DNA of 64,000 nt from Euryodendron excelsum. Its lineage: Eukaryota > Streptophyta > Magnoliopsida > Ericales > Pentaphylacaceae. The stretch spans positions 5,027,001 through 5,091,000 of the forward strand of contig CM065393.1 in NCBI GenBank assembly GCA_033060915.1, given 5' to 3'. The translations under genes were made by a program, and so were the position numbers. The notes under the pieces were generated by a model, which worked only from the letters and a program-made list of their open reading frames with translations, had not been told where the DNA came from and made no database searches. The first letter of the stretch is position 1, and the number at the start of each line of letters is the position of its first letter. This document shows positions 11,149-21,855 of this stretch, one piece after another.

Positions 11149-11911
11149 TCCTGTAGGCTGCATGATGTTAAGGGTCCTGCACTAGTACCTGAATGATGGA
11201 GAATCGTGCTGCTTGTTGTTAATGTAGTGGTCCTCAGTTGTAACCATTGTCTTTTACGATATTTTCTGGATGGTTTGTTTTTTGTTTAGCTTTTTTAGTT
11301 TCTGCCGCTGGGTGGTTTATGTTATCTGTGGTCGGTTTGTAACAACTTTGTATGTATGGATGTTTGGAGGTAGTCTAGCTTGTCGGATGGCGTGTGAATT
11401 GTTTCTCGTTATGTCAGTTTAACATATCAGTTCAACTTACTGTAATAAACATTCCTGCTTCATGTTTTGCTTCTCTTGTTTGTCAAACACAAGGCAACAT
11501 ATTCTTTTGTTTCATGTTTTTCCAAATTCAGTTACTTCGTAGGCTAATCATATGAAATTGCCATTACTATTTAATTGCTAATTCGAACATGTATGACTGC
11601 ATTATTTTGTTACGAACATGCATTACTACATAGTGATGGTTTCAAAAAATTACTTACTGCACAATGTATACCACGGTTGGGTGAGTTTCTGGTAGTATTA
11701 AAATTGCCATTCATTTTTTTCCAACTTCCTCACGTCATACTTTACTTTGGTAGTAGAAACCAACTACAAATTCATGTTTTTTTTCATCACCAAGTAGAAA
11801 TTGTAGCAGAAATTTTTTGTTTGTTGAGGTTTCAATGCCATTTCATATGGGCTGTTTAGCACCTCTGTCATATTGACAGTCTTGGCTTTTATTAGGTGAA
11901 ACAGGATCACC
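11149..11911. other. Intergenic spacer inside the PIF/Harbinger element
   Basis: It is AT-rich and without protein-like ORFs. It presumably holds the ORF1 3' untranslated region and the promoter of the transposase gene; no motif is clear enough to name. Confidence 0.5.
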
Positions 11912-13269
11912 ATGGATTTGACAGCATTGGTAATTGGTCCATCAACTAACATGAATTTTGAAGATGACAATGACAACTTCCTCAATTTGTTAGTTCTAAT
12001 GGCATTAGATGAGTTGCGTAGATGGCTCTATCACAAACAACCATGTAAGAATTCCACACTAAGAGGACATGATCACATCTTAGAAGTTTTTAATGCAACG
12101 AATCCTACTCGGTGCTTTGACAGTTTTAGGATGAACCCAAATGTGTTTAGAAACTTATGTGAGGCGCTCAAGAATCACGGGCTAAAGCACTCAACAAATG
12201 TATCAATGCAAGAAAAGTTAGGAATGTTCTTATACTTACTTGCTCACAATGAACGCACTCGCAATGTCTCTGACCGATACCAGCATTCCACGCATACTAT
12301 TTCAATTTACTTTCATTAAGTGTTGAAGGCAGTGTGTAGGCTTGGAGTGTTGATAATTAGACCTCCCTTGTTCGATGAGCTATCTAATCATATATGACAC
12401 AATCCTATGTATTATCCATATTTTAAGGTGAGCCCTTCTGCACTGTAGTTTTTGCTTCATTCAATGTTAATTTTAAACAATGACTTCATTCTTATGGTAT
12501 TGACTAGGATTGCGTGGGCGCAATAGATGGAACCCATATTCATGCCCATGTTCCAGGAAGAGAGCAAATACTATACCATGGTAAACATGTCATTCCAACA
12601 CAAAATATTATGGCTGTTTGTTTTTTTGACATGTTGTTCACGTATGTGCTGTGTGGATGGGAAGGGACAACAAATGATGCTAAAGTCTTGGTAGAGTGTA
12701 TTACTAATCTAGAGATGAAATTTCCTATGCCAAAGCAAGGTATTTGAAAACCATATTTCACATTATGTAGTACATTTTTGTAATACGGTATATGATGTTA
12801 ATATTAGTTTGAAAACCAGGTCAATATTATTTGGTCGATTCGGGTTATACAAACATGCCAGGTTTCTTAGCACCGTATAAAGGAACATAATACCATGTGC
12901 AGGAGTATCGTGCGCATGGTGGGTCCCCCTGCGGCCATAAGGAATTATTCAATTATCGACACTTCTCGTTAAGAAATATGATAGAACGTTACTTCGGTGT
13001 ACTGAAGCAATGTTTCCCTATACTAAAGGCCATGCCTTCCGAATGCTTGTTTTGCGCTTCACGATTTCGTTAGAATGCAAAATGAAGATGACGAATTATT
13101 TGACAAGTACTCTAATATAGTGTTTGGAAGCAATTCCGGGGAAGGCACAAGTGACAATAGCAATGCCAACGTAGTGGGCATTAATGTTAGTAATTCACAA
13201 ATTCAGGAAACGGGTGCTATCCGGGATGAGATATCTCAGCAAATATATGATGCATGTCATGGTGGTTAA
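11912..13269 (+). pseudogene. PIF/Harbinger DDE transposase, interrupted by stops
   Basis: This is the cut-and-paste transposase of the DDE_Tnp_4 family. Three exons are inferred: 11912-12427, 12508-12739 and 12820-13269, separated by GT-AG introns of 80 bp each. The N-terminal helix-turn-helix region includes FDSFRMNPNVFRNLCEAL. Catalytic signatures are all visible: the first Asp in VGAIDGTHI, the second in CGWEGTTNDAKVL, then YYLVDSGYTNMPGFLAPYKG and the Glu in NMIERYFGVLK. The end reads LHDFVRMQNEDDELFD and closes at 13267. In-frame stops occur at about 12317 and 12394 and after APYKGT at about 12890; a frame change near 13030-13060 precedes the C-terminus. The copy is dead, but the active-site residues are unchanged, suggesting fairly recent loss. 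Confidence 0.88.
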
Positions 13270-14560
13270 CGGGAAGAGTAATTAGAGGTTGTGATTGGGA
13301 GGTGTGTTGTAATGTATTATATAAGAACTTATGTAATGTGTAAAGAATCACAGTTTACGAGTATGGAGGCCGTATGTATGATATTTGATACCATATTATG
13401 TCTTGTTGTTGTTAAGTATGTAGGGAAATGGTAAGGAGATATGTTGTATTGTAATACGAGTTTGTACTATAGGGACTCATGCATTGTATGACACATTCAG
13501 ATAGTTTGTATTGTATTTTTTTAGTTGATGTTGTCATTTACAAGTTGTTCAGGTTAGGAAAATGGCAGTTGAAAGGCAATATGGACCTTCTTGTGGCTGT
13601 GGTGCAGGGAGGATGCGTGTATATGTTGCACACACGAAGAGAAATAACAGCCAATCATTTTATCGATGCCCTTAGGGAATGAATCACGTTGATAGTTTCA
13701 TATGGGTTGATGAGTACCTGGTGGCAAGTCGTGGCAGTGTTGGAAGGGCAAAGAATTGGTCGCGGTACCTTATATGTGCGTGTTGCGGATGCAACATATT
13801 GTTATGTGTGTTAGTAATTATTTTATGTGTTTTATTACTTTTTGCACTGTTGAAGTAGTGTGAAACTGATGGTAAGCTGTAATTTTGGAGTAAGTTGTAT
13901 AAATTAGTTGGATAGTAGTACAAGGGAAGTATGTGTTTGTGTATTGCTGCCTATGGCTGTTAGTCATTGGTACAAAGTTAAAAGCAGGTGGTAAGATGAA
14001 TTTATGGTCACTGTAGAGTAGGCTGTGTGCATTACTATTTGATCTCTCTATGTATGTCTTGGTTGGTGGTCATTGCTATATGCAGGTTAATGTAAATTCT
14101 GTATGATACGGATAATTGTTAAAACCAAGTGGTATGTTGAATTGATTATCCTGTAACAGTAGGACAGGTTGGTGGTAGCAACCATTTTAGTTAATTTTAT
14201 TGCTGGCTGTTAGGTGATTAAATATGGTTTTTTTGTTGTCGTATTATGGTCAATAGTATCTACAGGTGTATTACCTATTTTGTGTGTTGTGGATAATTGT
14301 TGAAAGCAGGTGGATTGTTGAATTTATGCTCATTTTACCGTAGGAGAGGTTGGTGGGAGGAACAATTTAAGTTCCTTTTATACCTAGTAGTTTGGTGGTT
14401 AACAGGTTTTTTGTGTGCTTCGTTGGTGGTCATTGATATGTGCAGGTGACTTGAATTTGTGTTGTTGGTGATTGGTCATTGGTAATTGGCTGCAGGTACC
14501 ACCTGTTGGCATGCTAGTGAAACAGGTGCAAGTGTTGCCCACGGTTGGGTGTTGGTGTGG
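13270..14560. other. Transposon 3' region with degenerate tandem repeats
   Basis: There is no protein-like ORF. Three related blocks near 13975, 14120 and 14300 each contain AAGCAGGTGG or a variant, then TGAAT-TATG-TCA and TAGGAGAGGTTGGTGG, at a spacing of roughly 150-180 bp. They look like an old, diverged tandem duplication. Confidence 0.5.
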
Positions 14561-14904
14561 GTGTGTGTGTGTGTTTGTGTGCCAGCGAGAGAGAAACAGA
14601 GAGAGAGATGGTGTTTAAGGGTGTGTGAATTAGAGAGAGAGAGAGTGAGAGGGAGAGAGAGGGAGAGAGAGACAGGGGGGGGGTGGGTGGGTGGGTGTGT
14701 TTGTGCCTGAAAGAGTGATGGTGTGCATGTGGGTGTGAGTGAGAGAGAGGTAGCATGAGTCAGAGAGGTAGTGTCTGAGAAAGAGAGGGGGAGAGACACA
14801 CAGAGAGCTGGTTCTGTGTGTGTGTGTGCACGCTAGTAAGAAAAATAGAGAGAGAGAGATGCTGGTTGAAGTGTGTGAATTATAGAGAGAGAGTGAGGGG
14901 TGAG

Positions 14905-14986
<82 letters not shown>

Positions 14987-15245
14987 TGGGTGGGTGGGTG
15001 GGTGTGTGGGTGTGTGACTGAAAGAGTGATGTTGTGCATATGTGTGTGAGTGAGAGGCAGGATGAGTGAGATCTCTCTAGAGTGTGACAAAGAGAGGGAC
15101 AGAGAGGGGAGAGAGAAAGAGTGAGAGAGAGAGAGAGAGGGAGAAAGATAGAGTGAGAGAGAGAGGGAGAGGGAGAACGACTGAGTGGGAGAGAGAGAGA
15201 GAGAGAGAGAGAGTGGTGGTGTGTGTGTGAGAGAGAGAGTGATGA
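14560..15245. repeat. Large GA/TG microsatellite block
   Basis: An almost continuous purine-rich run of GA, GAGG and GTGGG units includes an uninterrupted (GA)n of about 74 bp at 14908-14981, followed by (GGTG)n at 14981-15013. Open frames on both strands through here (Ser/Leu/His-rich or Arg/Glu-rich) are repeat artefacts. Confidence 0.95.
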
Positions 15246-15279
15246 CATGTAATTTACGTTACCAAACACGTTTTTTGTT

Positions 15280-15365
15280 TTTTGTTTTTAAGTTTAGGCA
15301 ACAAAAAACATATCACAAAAACACACAACAAAAAATAAAAACTAACAGCACTTCCAAACGTACCC
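15280..15365 (-). repeat. PIF/Harbinger right terminal inverted repeat
   Basis: This is the minus-strand counterpart of the left terminus, ending CCAAACGTACCC before the TAA duplication at 15366-15368. It is A-rich on the plus strand, with ACAACAAAAAAT matching the complement of the left repeat. Confidence 0.8.
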
Positions 15366-16610
15366 TAAAACTTTTCTTCTTCTCTTTCATCGTTCACAAA
15401 GCAGTGGTAGCCTTCGAAGAAATATATTGTACACAACCAATTTACTTCAAATACATTTTGTATTTATTGTATACACAACACAAATAATTAAAATTTTTTA
15501 ACAAAAATATAATTAAAAGTTTATCCTAGGTATAAAGTGGAAATAAGTTGCCTTTATCCTAACAAAAATATACATGTCTATTATTAAAAGCTTATCTTAA
15601 GATTAGAATTAACTTAAAATAATATCAAAAATGAAATATACGGGTAAAGACACGTAAGGTATGACTAATCGTAATTGTAACTAATCGTTAGCTACAAATA
15701 TATGTTGATAAATTATGGTTATACTTATGCATATTTGACCCCATTGAGATTTCTCATAAAGTTATGCCTATATAGTGATAAAAGGGAATCTAATCGTTGC
15801 ATGAATTTTCAAAAAAGTATAATAGTGGGATCAAATCGTTACATAAAGTAAAGAAATGTGAAGCTTAATAAGAAATATATGTTAATTGTTATATGGGATC
15901 AAATCTTATAACTATTCCTTTAGCCATAATTCCTGTAACCATTATTGTTACTAATAGTTAGCTACAAATATATGTTAATTTGATATCGATCTTATACTAT
16001 TCCATAGTCTCTCGTGCATACCATTACTGACTCGTATAAGAGGGAAGATATGGAAGTACACAAAAATGGCATGAAATTATCTACTCCCTTACTATAATTT
16101 AAAACATGTTTCAGATACAAAGTAAAAGCCATAACTGTCCAACTTCTCGTAGTTGTGCTGCTCACAACCTATCACTATTATCTTGTTTTGGGAATTTAGG
16201 AAATTATTAGTTAAAATTTTGAATTTTGAATAGACTCTTTACTTCAAATTTTCTTTTGATTATTATTGATAAATTTGTAAAAGAAAAGATAACATAAAAA
16301 TAAATTATAAATGACCCCACTGGAAAAAAAATCCTAAAACCGCCATTGCTGTCGTTTTCCCGAACATACTCTGCAATTCCTTTTTGTCATTTTTTTTTTT
16401 TTTTTTTCTGTTTTTTTTTCTTGCTTTTGTCCACTGTCTTTCCTTTCCTTTCTGTCACGCCTCTCTTGCTTTTCTTTTATTCATCTTTTCCTCTATATGT
16501 TGCAATTAGCAGCAGCACCTTTTGTTACACCAGTACCCAAACAACCTTTGTTCTTTCCCATAATTCACTCCCTCACTCTCTAAATCTCTATTCATTTTCT
16601 TCACCAACAC
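15366..16610. other. AT-rich intergenic stretch
   Basis: No gene is recognised. A 25-bp motif with GTTAGCTACAAATATATGTT occurs near 15687 and again near 15957, so a local duplication is present. A T-rich tract at 16381-16420 has no visible role. Confidence 0.6.
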
Positions 16611-16838
16611 TGTTAAACTACGTTAATATAGTTTCCTAGTTTTATAATTTCTTAATTCTATAATTTTCTGTTTACTATAGTTTTTTCTTTTTTATTATTT
16701 GTTCAACTCTCCTCTTAGGTTTATATATAAAAGTTTTCTCTCAATATAACAGAATATATCAATGCATCGTAATGTATAATGATACAGAGATTCGATTTTA
16801 AGATTCTTCTTCTTCTTCTTCGTCTCTCTCTCTCTCTC
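16611..16838 (+). repeat. First LTR of the small non-coding element
   Basis: It starts TGTTAAACTA and aligns through the TTATATATAAAAG promoter-like stretch (about 16721) and CAATATAA-AGAATATAT to the CTTCTTCTTC tract. The terminal part and the adjacent primer-binding site are missing, apparently through a deletion in the CT repeat. Confidence 0.7.
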
Positions 16839-17458
16839 TCCTCTTTCTATACGTTGTCGGAGCTACTTCAATATGATCTCAGAGCAACCTACTGTGGCCT
16901 ACCTTTTGTAAATAGTCTCGCCTTTCGCTGCACACTCACAATGTCACCCTTAGAGGTCGTTTCAAAGCCTCTCTTCAGTATTCACTTTAGAGTTCTAGCC
17001 TCACACTTGCTTTAGAGTTGCCTCAGAGTTTTTTTTCAAAGCTTCTTGCATCAAAGCTAGTTTTAGGGTCGTTCTTCTCACTGCTTATTTTGGAGCCGTT
17101 TTTCACAAGGCTCCCAATCAATGAGCCCCTCATCCATCATGTGCGTCTACTTCAAGCGTCAATTTTTAGCTTCCAATCAATGATTTCTCATCCATTGCTC
17201 TCATTGAGAACAACCTTATTTCATCACATGCTCATACACTCCACAGTTTTTCTCCACATGCCTCGTGTGTCCAATTATTGAGCCTCTCTAGATCATCTAT
17301 CTCCTCTCTCATCTAAGTCTCTCTAGATCTCTTGATTCCTCTCTTGCCTCTGAAGTTCTCTTAGCTAGTTACATTATTCGTGACATTGTTCATGTTTGTT
17401 TTATGACATCATTTTCATACTCAAGTTGTTCTCTTATCTACTTGAGTGTGAGGGAGGA

Positions 17459-17667
17459 TGTTAAACTAGTTTTCTAGTTCTATAATTTTCTAATTGTGGA
17501 GTTTTTTATTTTCTATTATTTATTCAGTACTTCTCTTAGACCTATCTATAGAGGCTCTCTCCCAATATAATAGAATATATTTAAAACAACACAACAAATT
17601 ATGATATAGAGATTCTATTCTAGGGTTCTTCTTCTTCTCTCTCTATCTCTCTTTTATTATTTTAACA
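17459..17667 (+). repeat. Second LTR of the small non-coding element (209 bp)
   Basis: It begins TGTTAAA and ends TTTAACA, a perfect 7-bp terminal inverted pair, and is preceded by a purine tract. It shares most of its length with the first LTR. Confidence 0.8.
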
Positions 17668-17683
17668 TGGTATCAAAGCTCTC
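17668..17683 (+). other. Primer-binding site, initiator-Met tRNA type
   Basis: TGGTATCAAAGCTCTC directly follows the LTR terminus. It differs by one base from the usual TGGTATCAGAGC. Confidence 0.75.
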
Positions 17684-17720
17684 CCGTTCTTCTTTCTACA
17701 TGTTATCAGAGGTACTTCAA

Positions 17721-18080
17721 CAAACACTAACCCAAAACATCCTAAAACCAATTACGTCACTCTCCAACTCTTTCTCTTCATTTTTTTCACCAAAACCAAC
17801 CCAAAACATCACAACAAAAATTACAGATATTGCTGCCACCAAATGGTAACCACAGTAACACATAATCAGCTCATCTGAACTCCTTATTTGCAATCTGAAA
17901 CCATCTTATCTGCTTAATAACATAGAACACTTAACAAGCACCATTCAATCTCTACCATAATTACATTACCCACCCACATACACGGCCAATGTAATCATTC
18001 CGACGCATTACACATTCAAAATATAAAAGTAACCAAACCCTACATAGATCATTACATACACAAAAGGAGAATGTATATAG
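17721..18080. other. Short intergenic stretch, nothing recognised
   Basis: C/A-rich sequence without ORFs or motifs of note; it borders the LINE poly(A) tail at 18081. Confidence 0.5.
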
Positions 18081-20105
18081 TTTTTTTTTTTTATTATCAA
18101 AAGAAAAGACCATTCATTCAAGAAACAAAAGGATTACAAGAGTAGGATTCACTGAATTAGGAACACCGAAATCAGGCTAGACTAGAGAATGGAGAAGAGA
18201 GAGACAAAATGAAGGAAAGAGGTATTGGCAAGGAGCCAACTAAAACTTCATGGCAATGGATAAGCACCTAAGACTTCTAACACATGCAATGTTGTGAACA
18301 AACTCCAGTACGCTAAAGTTAGTATTAGCAACTTTAACTTTCACCCAAAATGCAATGTTGTGGCTTGATTGTATGCACAGTTTCTTGCCAGTCAAGATGG
18401 GTGCCATTGAAGATGATGCCATTCCTCAGCAGTCAGATATTCCATATTATAGCAAAGAAGAGTGCTCTCCAAATGGACTTTTCCAAGCCAAGTAGCTTGA
18501 AGTCATACACCATATGGCTAGATCTGTTAGATTGAGTGGAGAAATCCATTGAGTACCCCACCAGTTATGGATGGAGGACTAAATAAGCAATTTTGCATCT
18601 AAGTAATAAATGATTAGAGCTTTCATCTTTCTCCTCACACATAACACACCTAATACTTGCATTTTGGGGTAGGATATTTCTATGCTTCAATAACTCTCTA
18701 GTGCAAATCTTCCTTCGGAGAGCCAACCATCCAAAAACTTAAATTTTGAGAGGAGTTGCATTTTTCCAAACAAACTGATATTTGCATATTGGAACACCCA
18801 ACTTGTCTTGAAATGAATTACCAAAGGAGTTGACTGAGTACTTATCAGAGGACTTTGCTTTCTAAGATAGGAAGTCATCTTTTCTAGGGATCAAAGAGAA
18901 GGAATTAAGCATGTGAGTGAGCTTTTTAAGATCCTCACATTCCCAGGCTCTAAGATCCCTTTTGAAACATAGATTCCAACAGGTAGAGCCCTCCTCCAGA
19001 ACCTCACTCACATCTTTAATGAGCTCTTGTTGTTTGAGTGATAGTGAGTAAAGTTTGGAAAATAGTTCACAGAGCAGACTCTGGTCTTGGCCATGGGGTT
19101 GAATTTGGCTTTGAGGGACCTAAGGCTCATGCTAGAATTGAATGACATTACCAGAACCCAAGCATATATGAAGATTTTCCTTCAAAACCTTGTTAAATTC
19201 ATTGCTAACAGATCCTGTTTCAATGATACATTTCCAGATGGTAGAGGGTTTTAAAGAAACACCTACATAGGGGAGCCATATTGAGCTTTCCAGGTTGTAG
19301 TTGCTGCATATAAGCCTCCTCCAAAGAGTATCTTTCTCTGAGCCAAATCTCCACCACCATTTGGAGAGTAGAGCAACATTTATTAGCTGAATAGGCTTGA
19401 TGCGCAGACCTCCATGAACTTTGTTTAGAGTGACCTTTCCCCATTATTAGATGTAACTTTTTTTTTTTGTAGAACTATCTCCCTATAGGAATTCCCTTAA
19501 AAGTTTTTCAATTGTCTTTCTGACATTAACAAGCATCTTGAAAAGGGAGAGGAAATATAAAGGTAAACTAGCTAGAGTAGATTTTAGCAAGGTGATTCTT
19601 CCTCCAAATGAAAGATGAGATCTTTTCTAGCTTGTGAGTTGTTGTCTGAACCTGTCTATGACTCCTTTCAAATCTTTCATGACACTGAGAGGTTCCCACT
19701 GGCATAGAAAGGTAGAGAAGAGGGAGGTTTCTAGTGTTGTAGTTGAATAAGCTTGCTACATACTTTAAGAAGGTCTCATCAGTCCCCACTCCATACACAC
19801 TACTCTTGAGAAAGTTAATTTTGAGGCCAGAGAGGAGCTTATAACATCTAAGGATCCTTTTGAGGTTCTTTAATTCATCCAAGTTGGCAGCACTAAAACA
19901 AATTGTGTCATATGCATACGGCAACTGAAGAATATGAACTTTATCTCTTCCAATTTTGATCCCATTCACTAAATTGAGTGAAATAGCTCTGTTAAGCAGT
20001 ACATTGAGTTCTTCTACAACAATTATGAATAAAAAGGGGAGAGGGGGTCACCTTGCCTAAGTCCCCTTTCCACAATGAATAGAGTTCTTACCTCAAAGAT
20101 GTAAC
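18081..20105 (-). mobile_element. 5'-truncated L1-type LINE (copy A)
   Basis: The 3' end is marked by a T-run at 18081-18091 on the plus strand (poly(A) on minus), followed by the plant-LINE-like 3' end with GAATGAATGGTCTTTTC. Protein fragments run leftward from RT to the C-terminal region. RT sequence ceases at about 20105, where CT-rich unrelated DNA begins, so the copy is 5'-truncated, as is usual for LINE insertions. I could not identify a target-site duplication. Confidence 0.8.
18240..20100 (-). pseudogene. LINE reverse transcriptase, C-terminal part (copy A)
   Basis: At about 20090-20045 the sequence reads an RT block ending in GLRQGDP. The palm block at 19969-19568 has QLPYAYDTICFSAANLDELKNLKRIL, where the catalytic YADD has become YAYD. 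It continues with LLSGLKINFLKSSVYGVG and LPLLYLSMPVG. The piece at 19444-19220 aligns with the WGK-x-LNKVHGGLRIKP block that follows RT in plant LINEs. Fragments at 18878-18687 and 18422-18240 match the zf-RVT zone and the 3' part. Multiple stops and frameshifts and the mutated catalytic Asp make it inactive. Confidence 0.8.
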
Positions 20106-20153
20106 CATCTCTCCTCCTTCTCCCTCTTTCTATGATTCCACAAGAGCCACAAG

Positions 20154-20190
<37 letters not shown>

Positions 20191-21594
20191 CCAAACAGCC
20201 CATCACCCATCTTTCCTACTATCCTACTCTTGAACAAATAGAGAGGATCCAAATTCATGGAACACCACCTAGTTTCCTGCTATACAAGTTATAGGACCAC
20301 TTGTTGATTGCATAGTATTGGACAACAAATTGCTGTCCATTCCACTTTGAAACCCATTTATGGAAAGAGTGCATGCAAGGAATTAACACCACGCCGCATA
20401 CTAGTGAATACTTTAATTATTACGAGTTATTGTCCATAAAATTTTATAAGATTCTAATTTTATCTCACACATTGGACCTTCTTTAAACTAAATCAGTTTT
20501 AGTTTTCAATTCTTCCACCATAATTCTTAAAATAAATTACAAGTCATTCAATATTCTGAATACCCAATGCTTTGTTTTTTTTGTTAATTTCTTTCAAATA
20601 AATAAATTTTAGAAAGGCCTTTCTAAAATTTTAATCTCTATAAGAATTTATTCAAATATTTTTATTACACATAAAACTACTATGAGCCTCAAATGAATAA
20701 TTTTGAAGGTTTTAAAAATATTACTGGGTATTACAGTGAGGACATGACTATTAACATTTTGCTGTTGTACTTTGTCTCTCTATCGCCTTAAGCCTTTATA
20801 CTCTTATACCCCTTTATATCCCTTTATATGTCAGTGACAACGGGCACGTGCAATGCATGTGTTATGGCATTTGAATTTACAGCATAAAAAATACAAAATA
20901 TTTAAAATTATATTTACTCAACTAGAAAATAAAATTTTTACTAGCCAATAGAACTTACGTACTATTCACAAACAAAGAAATGGTGTCAAAATAAGTTCGC
21001 TACAAACATAAAAAAAAAATATTCTGAAAAATGTTTGATAGCTATATTTCTTTTAAAACAATTAATTATTTTTTATTTTCTTTCATTGTATAGAAAAAAA
21101 TATTAACGGCTTTTTCTTAAGTAAAAATAAAAGAACTAGATATATGAGTTCTTACATGCTTGCCACGTGGCACATATGAGTGGGGCTACTTGTGAAAAAT
21201 TATTTAGTGTGACTATTACACCACGTTATTATGCTTACGTGGTGTAATAGTTTATTCATGTACTGCTATTTTTAAAAGAGAGACAACACTTTTTGAAACA
21301 TTATATGTATAATCCTAGATGTATAATGAGTTTTTCAATTTAAAATTCGATATTATCCTAAATGTATGGTCTTAATTGGTGACAATGCTCTCTCGGCTAC
21401 GTGTAACACTTGCATTCCATGCATGTGACCAAAAGCATGCAACTCATAGGCATCCGACAAGTGTATCCTAACGTTATGCACAAGTTCAGGAGTTTATACG
21501 TATGCAATGATATATGCATATCATAGAGATACATATATGTATACATAGTGAGACAGAGAGAGAGACAGAGAGAGAGGAGAGAGGAAGGAAGGCC
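20106..21594. other. AT-rich intergenic stretch
   Basis: Contains a CT microsatellite at 20157-20187 and a 15-bp perfect hairpin (21212-21251). Close to the ORF starting at 21595 there are TATA-like ATATATGTATA (about 21532) and GCATGC-type RY motifs. Otherwise nothing is recognised. Confidence 0.5.
21212..21251. repeat. Perfect 15-bp inverted repeat with ACGT core
   Basis: ACTATTACACCACGT and its exact complement ACGTGGTGTAATAGT are separated by 10 bases. Each arm ends in a CACGT half G-box. It could be a small fold-back insertion or a bZIP/bHLH-type site; neither is shown. Confidence 0.7.
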
Positions 21595-21855
21595 ATGGAA
21601 GCACACAAAGAGAGAAAAGAGCAGCTAGAGAAAGAAGAGAGGGCGGGGGTGTTGAAGAAGAATAGTGATCAGGTCGATAGCAAAACCAGGACAGATGATC
21701 CAATGAGAAAGGCCAAGGATGTGATTCGTGAAGCTATCATCACCAAAAGTGGAGATGGAGAGGGTGAGAGGCCAGAGAAGAATGGAGCAAAAGATCCAGA
21801 TGATGTTCTTGTCTTCTCCAGATCCGTTAATAAAGTTGATTCTTTACTTGAATGA
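21595..21855 (+). CDS. Unassigned 86-residue charged protein
   Basis: I do not recognise this protein. The ATG sits in a very good plant context (AAGGCCATGGAA), unlike the upstream in-frame ATG at 21514, whose extension is mostly GA-repeat. The product is highly hydrophilic. It opens MEAHKERKEQLEKEERAG, has a possible amphipathic helix at DPMRKAKDVIREAII, then an acidic/basic segment (GDGEGERPEKNGAKDPDD) and a short end VLVFSRSVNKVDSLLE. No signal peptide, membrane segment or transposon motif is evident. The stretch is less AT-rich than its flanks and stays open without repeats, which suggests a host gene or a retained exon. A chance ORF remains possible. Confidence 0.4.
   Translation: MEAHKERKEQLEKEERAGVLKKNSDQVDSKTRTDDPMRKAKDVIREAIITKSGDGEGERPEKNGAKDPDDVLVFSRSVNKVDSLLE

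Larger units (their letters stand above)
8835..15365 (+). mobile_element. PIF/Harbinger DNA transposon, near full length
   Basis: The left terminus begins GGGGGTGTTTGG and the right ends CCAAACGTACCC, an imperfect inverted repeat that continues inward through T-rich stretches containing TTTTTTGTTG. The element is bounded by TAA on both sides (8832-8834 and 15366-15368), the TWA-type duplication expected of this superfamily. It carries the two canonical genes in the same orientation, a Myb/SANT-domain ORF1 and a DDE transposase, both interrupted. It also has a CT-microsatellite leader and a large GA/TG-rich 3' region. It is a formerly autonomous copy. Confidence 0.9.
16611..17720 (+). mobile_element. 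Small non-coding LTR element (TRIM/LARD-like), partial tandem
   Basis: LTR (16611-16838), about 620 bp of non-coding internal DNA, a purine tract (GTGAGGGAGGA, ending 17458) and a second LTR (17459-17667). After the second LTR comes a primer-binding site, TGGTATCAAAGCTCTC, and the start of another internal region. Its phrase CTTTCTACATG-TATCAGAGGTACTTCAA matches CTCTTTCTATACGTTGTCGGAGCTACTTCAA after the first LTR. The order LTR-internal-LTR-internal start implies a tandem copy whose last LTR is lost. No gag or pol is present, so it depended on another, probably Ty1/copia, element. Confidence 0.75.

Noticed and set aside
14476..15269. Long Ser/Leu/His-rich and Arg/Glu-rich ORFs on both strands
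   Set aside because: They are translations of the GA/TG microsatellite block; no complex sequence supports a protein.
16346..16639. 97-residue Phe/Leu/Ser-rich ORF
   Set aside because: Driven by T-rich low-complexity DNA and running into the LTR at 16611.
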